From contig WIXG01000211.1 in the NCBI GenBank assembly GCA_009869945.1, forward strand, positions 1 to 64,000: a stretch of DNA of 64,000 nucleotides, given 5' to 3'. This document shows, one piece after another, positions 33,526 through 45,600 of this stretch (positions are counted from its first letter, which is position 1; each line of letters starts with the position of its first letter). Below the pieces are notes generated by a model. It saw nothing but the letters and a program-made list of their open reading frames with translations. It made no database searches and was not told the DNA's origin. This DNA comes from Mesaphorura yosii (lineage: Eukaryota > Arthropoda > Collembola > Poduromorpha > Tullbergiidae). The position numbers and the translations under genes are program-made.

Positions 33526-36500
33526 TTGTAAGTTGAAGAAATCTCACGTAAAATAAATCCGACATTCGTTTATTGTCCGCATTTTCTACCTTCTCGTGCA
33601 ATTTTCCATTTCCGAATTTCAGATTTCATGTCAAGTCGCAATTCCTCGCGCGATTCGCGGTCGCGCCGTGTGCAGTGTTTGGCGTTCATGTTCACATTCT
33701 CGTTCTCGCGTTCGTCCGCCCACGCGTCAATTGAAATTATGAAAACGTGCAGCGAAATGTTTGTCGATGGGCTGGCTACACGGTGCTCGTAAAATCTGAA
33801 AAGAGTTCATCATCCCATAGAGTCCACGAGAGATAAAAGCAGAGATGCGAGGTGAGATACGAACAGCGAAGAGGTTTGGTTTAGTCTTGCACAGAAAATA
33901 AACTGGCGAGCGATCTGTTGTGGTTTACAAGCCGTAATCTCAGTGGAAGTCTGTCTCATCTTTTAATATCTTGTCTCTTTTCTCTGCCTTTGCATCCCAG
34001 CATATTATTATTTTATTGTATTGCCTTTTGGGTCCTTCCTCCTGCTGAGAATTTATCCCAACCCACAAACTTTCAATAAATCATCTCTCACGTACATAAA
34101 AAACGACACTCTGACTTTTATACTGTGTAATATTGCATTACAACGCACATTTTATTGTATTTTGCACGATGAATTTCTGAGGTCGCTGCGAGGAAACTAA
34201 AATTTGAGAGTTTACCCATTTTTCATAATATTTTCTTTTGTTTCAGCATTTTATGGGCATTTGCCATTTCGGCAGACGTGTGCGGTCATAAAACGAGAGG
34301 CAGTCGACCGCGGCTTGTCGCCGTGATGGCTCAATTCAGTCTGATCCGACGCTGCGGTGGAGTGGACCTCACACCGATTTCGAACCCGAATTTTACACCA
34401 GTACGGAAACCTGCGCCTAGTCTAGAAATTTAGAAATTCTCATAAACAGCAGAGCGTGGGCGCTCGCGCCAAAAGCTCACTCGCAGACTTGACGAAATAA
34501 TTTCAGCGTCATTCATTCAGAAATGAAATATGCGTTCAGCTCGGCTCGTGCAACGCGGCGCGAGTCGGGGGCACGGATCCATGAAATGAATTCCTTCATC
34601 GCAACGCGACCAGAAAAATTTACATACATCACATTTGTACTTTTTGTACGCATTGACTGGGAGGTGAAATGAAATGGATTCACAAATTACAAATTGTCTT
34701 GTAAAGTGTGAAAGAGGAGCAGCGTCAGCCTCGACTCGTTATTATTCTCCATATTACCCTTGCTTCCTCTGCCGTGCTAATGTGAGTTGGAGCATGAAAA
34801 TGAAAATGGAACAATTTCAACTCATTTCTGCGTCTTGTGCGTCTTGTGCCTCGCACTACCTCAAAAGACGATACAGCTTTTTAATTTCTTTCCAACAAAA
34901 TCCTAATTTAAAATTCCAATTTTCAATTTACACAAACCACGAGAAGAAAATAAGACAGGACGGAGAGGAGCCGAGAAGATTCCTTCGTTTGAATGAATTG
35001 TCGTCGTGAAACAATGAACGGAAGTTGAGTTTTGTACTCTGCATACATAGAGCATTGTTGGACCGTGTCATCATCATCACTGCTCCTCCGCCGCCGTCGT
35101 CGTCTCATACTCGCTGTCACTCATTCTGCCTCGAAATTAGTTGCAAAAATCCAATCTCAACATCCGTCCGGTCCTCAAGATGCGACCAAATGCAAATGAG
35201 AATGAGTGTCAAGTGTGCTGCTGCAGTTCGAGAAGGAAGTCGTTTAATGAAGCATTGAAGCCAGGCAGGTAGGCAGGTACGGCTCTCGTGCGTTATGTAA
35301 TCGGACATGCTGGTTGTGCTGCACTGATACCGAAGGTCCAGCGCCAAGTGCCGAGTTAATGGCTTTGTCATGTTCTTGTCTTCTGCCCGGCCGTTGTGTA
35401 CACAAATGGGAAACACAACATCTAAATTAACCCAGAACCAAATCCAAGGCAAAGGTAAAGGCAAACGTGCAAGGAAACACAAGAGCGAAGAATACTAGCA
35501 AGAGCCGCATTGCAAAATCCAGATTAGGTCCGAGTTTGGTCAGCACACGCCAGTCGACTGTGATTATGAATTTGATTTTGATTAGTTGTGAAGCGCAGGT
35601 TACACCTCCAGCATCCTCATCCTCAATCACCAACCATCAACCTGTTCCTCGCCCAAGCGACGACGCAATTCATCTTCGGCCCGCACTTCCTCTTCTTCTT
35701 GCCCTGCTCTTTAATTACCACTCAATCAATGTCAATCTCGACAACCCGCTAACGCGAGCCCGTCCCATTGTTGTCAACACGGCCGCGGTCGCGCACAAGA
35801 CGAGCATTTAAAAACGATGAGTTTAAAAATACAAACTTTGTTTTCCGTCTGTGAACCTAGCAACGAGCGCAACCAAGCCGAGCGTTCGTTTTGTGCTCCG
35901 TCATTTCCATTTCCTCTTCTTATTACCTGCCCCGTGTGCCTGCGCCTCTGCAATTTGCGTGCACGACGGTGAAGATGGGTGCCAGTGCTGCTTGATCTTT
36001 GTACCCATGAGCCATGCTGACTTGGCCTGGCTTGGGCGCTTGCAATTGCGAGATCCGTGAGACCCCACTTTCTCGTTCAAGTTTATAAAAACAAATATGG
36101 TCAGAGTCCATTTTCTCACTGACGACGCTGATAATCATCGCCATTACAAACTCCAGCAGCTCTCACACCGACTCCGTGAATGAATAGAATGACTCAAGGG
36201 CCATTGCACACAAATGGGCCATCGTCGTCGCACAACAATGAGCAATTGTCATTTTGCGCATTAGGCAACCCTCTCATTATTAATCGTAATAACTGCGCGC
36301 GCGATGGGTACAAATTGGGCCCGCGTACGCGATGAATTGCTCTGCTCCGTGTGCTCGCGTTGGCGTTGGCAACAATGAACAGTGCTTGGGTCTGGGATTA
36401 AAATTAAAACTGCACCATCCTCGAACAATGTCTCATTTGTCACCCATTGACACATCCTCTGAAGACATTGTAAGTACAAGCGGTACTTGACACCTCCGTA

Positions 36501-36882
36501 ATCGTGGGGACCGAGCACAAAAGACGAGCCATGAGCCAAGTAATGATCTCAGAGGCCTTTGTGGTCTGCATTCTTTGTGTGTGGCTTCACCTCGAAAAGA
36601 AAAGAGCAGAGGAAAGCGCAGAGAAATTGTCACAACGTGTACTTCAATGTCGATAAGAATCACGAGGCAGGATGATGAGACAATATTTTCCAAACTCTGT
36701 CCCGAGGAGCAAACGCAAGAAAAGCCCCACCTTTGCCCTAGCCTGGCCGTTGCACGACTCGTTATCGCGACGAGTTTATCACCCAGTCACATTATCGCAG
36801 TGGCAGATTCTTGCCATCGACATGCTATAGTGGAAAAATTCATCGCCGGATAACGTTGCTGCAGAACACAACAAAGAAAGGA

Positions 36883-36981
36883 GCCCCCCTCCCTGAGCTA
36901 TAAATAGCCTGAGGGGCCACCTCACAATGAACTCCCCCGGCCCTAGCTATAAATACCCTGAGGGGCCACCCCGCAATCAAC
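36883..36981 (+). repeat. Two-copy 49 bp tandem duplication carrying TATAAATA
   Basis: Two adjacent, imperfect copies with a 49-base period: C-rich start, AGCTATAAATA (36897-36906 and 36946-36955), then CCTGAGGGGCCACC and CGCAAT/CACAAT. The TATA-like cores are at 36899-36906 and 36948-36955. The unit includes CCTGAGGGG, a near-palindrome. It lies in the gene desert between KLF copies 2 and 3. Confidence 0.8.
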
Positions 36982-39900
36982 CTTGCCTCACCAGCGATAA
37001 ACTGTCGTAGAATCTGTCCTGCCTGGTCTGATCGACGCTCGGGCTCCGGAATTGAAATCTCACAGTTCCAGTACACGAGCTTATTTAAACTAATGGCCAA
37101 TCATTGACGTTAAATTCACTCGTTGTTTTGGTCCAGGCTCGTCCGTCCGTGTGAGGTCCCGCTTCCAATTTCAATTTAAATACGCAATCGAAATACGCAC
37201 TCAGCACTCATTCGCATTGGTCGTGGTGATGGCAATTAAAAGCGAAACCACCCACAGGACGCATCATTAAACGGCCAGAAGACCAGAAGCCTTTTCCGGA
37301 CACGTTAAAAGGATTAAGTGATAAAAGATGCGAGAATCGCGCCCAGTCACACAGGTTGTGTAGCCTCCTCGTTTCATTGTTGATGAAGTTGTTGACAGAC
37401 GGTGGGACCAAATTGGTACGGGAACGAGAGTGTGCACTCAACATGTAAATGAGCCTGCCTGCCTGTAAGAGCGAAGAAGTTGAGCCCTAAATTAAGTCGT
37501 CATTGCCAGAGATCTTTGCCGGAGCGATGGAATTCATAAATTGACAGAGCAGGACAGAGCCTACAATGAAGAGTCTGAAGAGTGCAATGCCAGCAGTAAA
37601 AATAATTCCAGGAATGTGGTCGTGGCAGTCGTGGACGTGGGTTCAGCCTCCTCACATTCTATGTGCGTACTCGAGACTGGAATCTGGACGATGCATTAAT
37701 CGAGCTGATGTGACGCGCGATAGCGATTGTGATCGTAATTATTCACTTGGCAGGCAGGCAGGCAGTTCTGGTACGTCATTTAAACAGTAAACATCACACA
37801 ATTTGTTGGCAAACACAAATACAAATGCAATGTAAATGCAAATAGCAAGCACCAATACTCCAAGACCAAGTTGAAGGTCTCGTCCGCAGTCGCAGTCGCG
37901 GAGCAAAACGGAAGTTGGCTTTGGTTGAGTGTACTTTTATTGCTGGTACACGAGAGGAACAAACAGCACGGGACAAGTGCTTGAGCTGTACACGGATCGT
38001 AAACTCATAAACATTCTACATTTGTTCGAACGAGACGAGAGTGCAAATGTCATTTTTTTATTTACATCCTCTTCCTCCCAGCGCACGTTAGAATCCTGAG
38101 CAGGGCCGAGTCCTGACTGACTCTTGGGTCGTTCTGGTCGCAGCCGCAGTTTTAATCACACAATTTCCCAAGCTTCAATATTCCAATATTGTACGACCCG
38201 ATAATTGGGCTCTGATCTCATAAATTCCGCATTTCGGCCCCTCATTAAATTTAACGCGCTCTCAAACTCAAATTTGGTCCAAGTCGAGGCGAGTTGTTAT
38301 TTTGGGATGCCTGCCTGGCTGCTCATTAGCGACTCGTGAACGAGAACGAGGAAACAAACGAACGAAGCAACGCAATTTATTCCTCTCGATCTGAATCCGA
38401 GTTGGGTAGTTGAAGATTCTTCGTGGCATGTTATTCCCATTCTCATTCATTATCTCCGCGTTACTCGACGAATTACGTACGACGACGACGACGAGCACGT
38501 CGAAGAAGAAAAGAGGGCCAGGTACAACAATGAGACGGACGTGGACGAATGGAATGAAAATGTGATCTTGTACGATGTACTGAGTGTAAATGGCCCGTAA
38601 GATGAGATGATCACTCACTCACCCAACGACTAGAGTATGGCTGGCTGCGACCTGTGACCATTGCCTTGCCAAGCCATTGCTATGCCATGACTCGTATCAA
38701 GCAAACACATCTTCCTGAACGTCGGTCAGATTTATGACCCGTCTCCATTTCCAGGCATCCATCCTCTCATTACAAGTTCCAAGTATGTGTCCGTGTCTGC
38801 CGCGGACAAACTATGCAACACCACCAATAAATTACGCACACTCGCACTGCTCACTCTCTTCGGCTGCGCTTCGCCTAAGATGAGATTCAGGAATTCATTG
38901 ATTAAGGAGCTGCTAGCCGTCGATCTCTGAAATTTGGGAATTCCGAATCTGAAGCGTGGCCTGATTATAGATTGAAAACTGACCAAGAATCGAATAAAAT
39001 CGCCGACTTTAATTTCAATTAGTTACGCGAATCGCATGAATTAATTCTCGCGTCGCTGCAGGTGGTTTTTATGATGACTGGCCTGGCCTCACATTCTCCT
39101 ATCTCATTGAATGACAAATATGCGTGCATCGTGAGGCCGTCCGTCCGCGTCATCTGGCTCGTTGTAATCATACAAACTTGAGCTAGGTGCTTACTAGATA
39201 AATACACGGCTCACGGCTGAACGTTTCGCTGCCCTGCTCGAAGCTCCAACGATTGTTGAGCACAGATCGTCTGATTCGCAGCTGGCAGAGGGAGCCAATC
39301 GCGTCCACATTCGACACGTCGTAACTGTCGAGTTGGAGTTGAGGCGACTGGCAGTTTTGTAGCGCAAGTACGTTTCCTACGTTGTTGTTAGCAGTAGGTA
39401 CACCTGGTCTCAGCCTGCCTCCCTCAACGCACCGCAACGCAACGCACTCACGCTAATGAGAAATCGAAAGGGTTACTCTGCTAAACGATCTCTGCTGTGG
39501 TGCACGGATAAGAAGCACGAGAGCAGATCTGCACTGAGCTGTGCTGATCCGTGTTGTTCAGGGGAGAGATGAGATGCGTACACGAACGATCGCGTTGTCT
39601 CACCTGGTCTGCCTTCCTTCTATCCTCTTCGCATCTTACCTTGCGTCTTCTCGATCCACTTCTATTGTCTGCTTCTCTGCGGATGGACAAGTCGATGGAG
39701 AATCAGTCTTGGGCAACAAACTCAGGCGACAAGAACCAGCCCCAGCGAAGGCACTGCACGGCCCGCAGAGATTAACGAAATCTGGATCAATCTCCATTCT
39801 TCTCGTGTTTTGCGTCCCGAGTGTCTCATTTCGTGGACTATTTCTCATCTCCGCTAATCCTCTTCACTGGAATCCGCTCTGCGTCTTCAGCGTCTCATGT

Positions 39901-40545
39901 GCGTTCTGACTATCGTGTCACAACTCGTGTTCAGTTGTTCAGCTGTTCAGGTGTTTTGGTCGTGTCGTGTCCAGTCGCGAATTCTGTACATAAACATTCA
40001 TAAACACAAGTTACATCAATCAGTATCTGACTCGTGGAATTTCTCGAGACAAAAAGCGAGAAGCGCTGAATTTCAACCTTTCGGAAATCTGGAATCTGAA
40101 AGTTTTGTGGCAGTGAATTGAAGCAAAGATTGGGTTTCGTGTCTGGAAGAAAACTAAAATTCGTTTCGGAGTTTGCAGGCAAAAATTTTGACAAACGTTT
40201 CGATTTTCCTGTTTGGATTCGCTTTTTCGGGTTTTGTTCACCCTGGATTTTTCAATCTCGCGATGGACGAATCAAAGGAATCGGCGGACTGAACGTGAGA
40301 AGTGCGAGCAGTGGTGCCGGATTTTAGAATATTGAGAATTGATATTGTGTGATATCGTAATCGCAATTATAATCCTGACGTGATGTTGAATTGTGCAATT
40401 CGCGTGCTGGCGTTTTGCGAGCAGGCCGTGTGAAATTATGAAAGAGTTGACAGAGTTCGAGTGCAACAGGCAAGAAACAGCAATTGTACACTTACTCCAA
40501 GTGCAATCAATCAAAAATAAATAAGTTTTGTGCCTGCCATAAATC

Positions 40546-42204
40546 ATGTCGTCGACAGAAATCTCGTATTTCCACGACGTAAGTCACACATTTCATTTTG
40601 TTTCATTCCTGCTCGTTTTCTACTATGATTTCCAATTCGCTACGCTCATGAACGCTGAAACGGTCACAATTCTCCGTCCTGCCAAAGCTTCTGCATTGCT
40701 TAAGTTTTCTTCTCTTTGCTGAGTCTTGCCGTCTTTTGTATCTTCAATTTCCCTTTCCTCTTCGCAGATGTGGCAGGACATCGAGAGCGTGTTGCTGGGC
40801 GACGTCTCCTCCGACAACACGACAGGGCTCCCTTGCAGCGACCCTTCGAGTCCCAACGGGTCGCTGTCCAACTCCTCCACAACCTCGTCCTCGTGTTCCA
40901 TCTCCTCAATCAGCGTCCGGTGCACAGACTCACCTGGACCCGGCGCCGTGCTGCAGCCCATTCCCATGTCAACGTTCCTCGCCACGCACGTGCCCTTCGA
41001 CTGCTGCTCAACAATGACAATGTGCATGTCCTCGAAAGAAGTCACGGACGGACGAGACGGTCCGGATGCGGCAGGCGAGGACTTTATCGACCTCGACGAT
41101 GTGATCCGGAGAGCAGCGGAGGATCTCCCACCTTTCTTCAGCAGTACGCACCACAGCAGTCAGCTCCTGGACGAAATCAGCTCGATCCCTTCACTGCATC
41201 CTCATCACAATTGCATCGGTGTGCATTGTTCGTCCTGTGCCAGTGGTGTAAATGTAAGCGATCAGACGCCAGTAAATGGCAGCATCGACGTGAAAAACCT
41301 GATCATAACCTCGACGCCAAGCCAAACCGTGCAATCCACGCCGGGGTTACTCAACGGAGTGTCGACTGGCTGTTACATCTCGCCGTCACCGCCAGACAGC
41401 CCAAACAATGGCAACAGTATGCAAATGCAGCTGCACTCCTCTATCGGAAGTCTCCAGCAGCAGCAGCACACGCACTTGCATCCGACTTCCATGACCCACC
41501 TGAATTCAAACTCCAGCTCGTGTGAGTTCAAACTACTCCAACACGCCCCACTTCAGAAGCTACACCTGCCAAGCATCTCGACCTTTTCAAGTCCCATCGT
41601 CAACTCCGTAACTGCGGCTGTATCTCAGCTTGAGAATAAGTCGTCTATCATCCAGCTGCGCGTGATGACTCCACCGTCATCACCGAATCTCGCCGAACTC
41701 CTTGCAGCATCCGCGGTGCAACTCCAGCCTTCAACCATGTCCGCGTCCCCGCCTCCAATCCCGAACGGTGTTATGTCGCCATCCTTCGAACCACCAACTC
41801 CAAAATCCATTGCTACGTCAAAACGAGGGGCCTCTCTCCTGCAACTCCAAAACGGCCAGAATGGTCCTCCGGCAAGGAAACAGCAAAACGGCGGGACGGG
41901 CAAGCGGACGCGGAAGGGCTGGGGCCGCAAGAAGATCACGACGCACAGTTGCACGCACGCGGGCTGCGCCAAGACGTACACCAAATCCTCGCATCTGAAG
42001 GCTCATCTCCGGACTCACACGGGCGAGAAGCCGTACATTTGTGGGTGGGAGCGCTGCGGCTGGAAGTTTGCGCGTTCGGACGAGCTGACGCGCCACTACC
42101 GGAAGCACACGGGCGACCGCCCGTTCCACTGTCGACTCTGTGATCGCGCCTTCTCCCGCTCCGACCACCTCTCCCTGCACATGAAGCGCCACGTGAGTGT
42201 GTAA
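40546..42204 (+). CDS. Kruppel-like transcription factor, dar1-like, copy 3
   Basis: Two exons, 40546-40578 (11 codons, [11 protein letters not shown]) and 40768-42204, with a 189 bp phase-0 intron, giving 489 residues. Exon 2 begins [17 protein letters not shown], the clearest form of the motif shared by all three copies. The middle is Ser/Thr/Pro/Asn-rich with an acidic stretch ([20 protein letters not shown]), a plausible activation segment. It has a [16 protein letters not shown] motif close to the TPPSSPEL element known from KLF6/7. A basic [11 protein letters not shown] precedes three C2H2 fingers with helices [16 protein letters not shown] and RSDHLSLH, ending at HVSV. The lack of long His runs makes this the least low-complexity copy, and perhaps nearest the ancestral form. 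Confidence 0.93.
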
Positions 42205-42628
42205 GTGCCACGGCGGCGGCCACGTCGCCTCCGCTGGAGTCAGAATTCTGTGATGCCCGAAAGCAGTGGGATGACGAAAGTTGGTTTGCCCATTTTCTAG
42301 TTTTCTACAAGTGAATTGCAGTCCAACTTTTACTTGACTTGTCTTTCCTTTTGCCGTCATCAGCCGCATCTCTAATTTACGCTGCTGCCGTGTTCACTGT
42401 TCACTGTTTATCGTCTATGTAGTCCTTGCGCATCTTTGTTTTATTACTGTTACTATTTACTATTCATTACGGATTTTGTTACCAAAAGCAGAATGCTGGC
42501 CCATAAACTCGGCCCAAATATGTACGTTGATTTGTTCGCCGCGGCTCCACTCATTGAGTGCTTGACATTTGAGTTTTCGATTGTGATTGTGCAACGCTCG
42601 CGCAGCAAAATTTATTTGGCAACGCGTT

Positions 42629-42634
42629 AATAAA
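42629..42634 (+). promoter_or_regulatory. AATAAA polyadenylation signal, KLF copy 3
   Basis: AATAAA lies about 425 bases after the stop; a second copy is at 42812-42817. Confidence 0.4.
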
Positions 42635-45600
42635 TCAGTCAAATTCGCGAATTGGTGAAATGGTAAAGAATTAATTGGAGTTTGTTCAATGACGAGCGCG
42701 ACGATGAAATTACTTTTGCCTGTTTGTGCTTTGTACCGTGCCATTCGATGCCCAAAGTGAATCTCGACCCAATCACGTCCACTCTAAACATGTGTAACCA
42801 TTAAGATAGCCAATAAAGGGTCAGTCGCGATGATGAAAGGAATTACTCGACCTGTTGACCTGCTGTCTGGTTGTCTGGCAGAAGGGAAATACAAATTAAG
42901 CTTGAGACTTATTCTAATCCGTTCGTTAGCAACGTAATTAAGTGTACCTAGTCAGAAGGACTCTCGGACCGCGCAGCGCAGTTTCGCGGTGAGGCTGCAA
43001 ATTGCAAATTGAATGTTTCTTGTCTTCGTGTCTTGCATTTACAATTTGCAGTTTGCTGGCGATGCAACTGCTACTGTCCTACCGTCCTGCCACGTTTGCA
43101 CTTGCCATGCGTGCGTGCGTGCGGACGCAAACGCCTTGTTGCATGTAATTACCATTTTGCCTCTGAAAAAGGAATCAGATCAAGAATCACTACATCGTAA
43201 ACACCAAAACATGAAAACACAAACGAAAAAATTTAGATTCCCACGTTTACTCTCTGTGCTGTATGCCAGATACAAGAATCAAAGCGTTTCCCGTCAACTT
43301 CGATTGACATGCAAGGCAATCGCGAGACGACAATCTCGAATCCTGAATAACAGGCCAGACCGCCGTTTCATTGCACTTCGTTTTGAATGAAGTATGCAAA
43401 TTATGGAATTTCAATTAACCGGTTTTAATTACGGTACGCTTTGCATTTTTATTTGCGTGCACCCGTTTTGGAAATGCAGAGTCTAGTCACTTTCTTCACG
43501 CCGCGCCGAGCCGCGCTGCGCGGACTCCGAAAGTCCCCGAGCCCGTATTCCTGCGAATTGTACGTAAGCTGTAAGATTCTTCGCCTAGTTTAAGGGTACT
43601 CGGATGCGAGACAAGTGCATTTAATGTACGACGACGACAATTACTTATAAATTACTATTTAATATTTGTGAACCACAAATGTCGTGCCGCGCTGCGATGC
43701 GAACAAGAAGAGTAAAAATGACATTTTATTACGAATTTGTCAGCCGACTAGATTCCTGTCTTTATATTTTCTTCGTGGACTGAAATGTCGCATGGCTCTT
43801 GACGATGACTGGGTTGCTGCACTCCCGTGCCGTCGTCGAGTCGAGTGATCTCTGCCGCATCTCAGCTGGATGAGAAATGACTGTGACGATATGTGCTGAT
43901 GTGGATGAAAGTTGAAGAGATGGGAATCCAAGTGGAAACAATCATCATACATGCATGCATGCGGAAGGCCAGGCAGGATTCCCGTTTTCCAATCGTGCAT
44001 TTGCATGAAGACAGAAGAAACGACATTACCTTGGCTTGGCTCTGGCCTCAACCCGCTGCGATGAGCATTATAGATTTTTCTAGTCGCTGGAGCCCGCAGA
44101 CGCGAACTCTCCGAATTCCTGCTTCGTTCGCTCCTCCTCGTCCAGAAACAGTGCGCTGACATAAGCAACCTTCCGAATTTCGCATGAGAGCCGTCTCCGC
44201 CTTCTCGTGCGCGAAAAGAGGTCGGAAATTGGAAGAAACCAAACATGGCCGCCGTGGCTGACGCGGAGCGAGCGAGTTTTCAGTCTTTATGCGACGGCAT
44301 TACCAATTGAATGCAGATCGACTGGCTTGATAACTGGGCCGTAATTTCGGCCTCTTGTTCTCGTAATTAATTCTAATTATAAATCTCTTAGCGACCGTGT
44401 AGCGGCTCATTGAGTGCGCAAGCATCTGACACGTTCACTTTCGCTCGTATTTCATCATCGCATCGCGGTCCTCGTACCCGTGGCTTGGCTTTGCATTGCG
44501 TCGAGATTCGTTTAATGAGCAAATATTGCAATGCAATTGCGAGCACGTTGCAAAAAATTAAAAATATGAAAAATGTTATTTACGGACTCCAACTGTGATC
44601 TGATCCCAATTCATGACGACCGTTGCCTTTGCCCTTTTGCCTTCTCCTTTTGTCTTTGCTCGATGTAATGGATTTTATTACTATAGACCGTATTTTGGCT
44701 TTCTTCGGTATAAATCGCATCGCAAAGCGATTGTATCCCATAATTTAGTTTAAAATTTAAAATTTAGTTTCTGTCATAAAAAATTAGTCGTAAACTCGGC
44801 AAATGGAAATCGAACGGTACTTTTAATTAAAAACTGCAAAATTTTTGCATTTCATGATTTTCACAATTCGAGTTTGGAGAACACATCGAGACGCCAAAAA
44901 CCATAAAATTGAGGCACGCGCAACAAACAAGATTACAGAACGGAACATCGACCCGGCAATTTGGATGAAGTTACTGAGAGTAATTTTTGCGAAATGCGCC
45001 TGAAAATACAAAACTAACACGAAAAGGGTTGGATTGGAAAGTCGCGATTCGCAGTTGTGAAATTTGTCAACTCGTAAAATTGTAGTAAAATATAAAGAAC
45101 GGAGTAAATGTTAACCGAATGCGAACACGAGTCGTAAATTCGTGAATCTGTCTCGTAATTCGCAGGTCCCATCAATCTGTCAAGTGTTCTAATTTAACAA
45201 GGAATCGCTTCGTATTCGCAGTCGAAGCAGGTTTTCTGTTTAAGGGCCAGAGGCCTGCCTTTTCAAGTGATCTCATTGCTTTATTTTTCCTGTAGTCGCA
45301 GTCTTGCAGCAGCCACAGAAGCCTTTGCCTTTCTCAAAACATGCCGTCGTCGGAGTCGCAGTCTCAGACATCGTTGGCATTCCAATACTCGGCGTTCACA
45401 CGCAAGTCAGGCCCACTCGCACTCACAAAAATCCAATTAGTGAAGTCTTCGACGACGGTGCCCTGCCATGCGATGGCAAATAGCAGCAGCAGCATGTCAA
45501 GTAGTTAATGATACGATTACACAGCAGCAGCGCAGCGCAGCGCCGTGGTCGTGTTTTTTGTTCCCAAGCCACGCAGCGTTCCTTAGCTGAATGAAATATT

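Larger units (their letters stand above)
33273..40545. other. 7.3 kb non-coding interval between KLF copies 2 and 3
   Basis: Apart from the 3' UTR and a 49 bp tandem duplication at 36.9 kb (separate entry), no gene can be supported. The open frames are shadows in low-complexity sequence. Tetranucleotide patches such as GGCAGGCAGGCAGG occur near 37,752. Confidence 0.5.
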
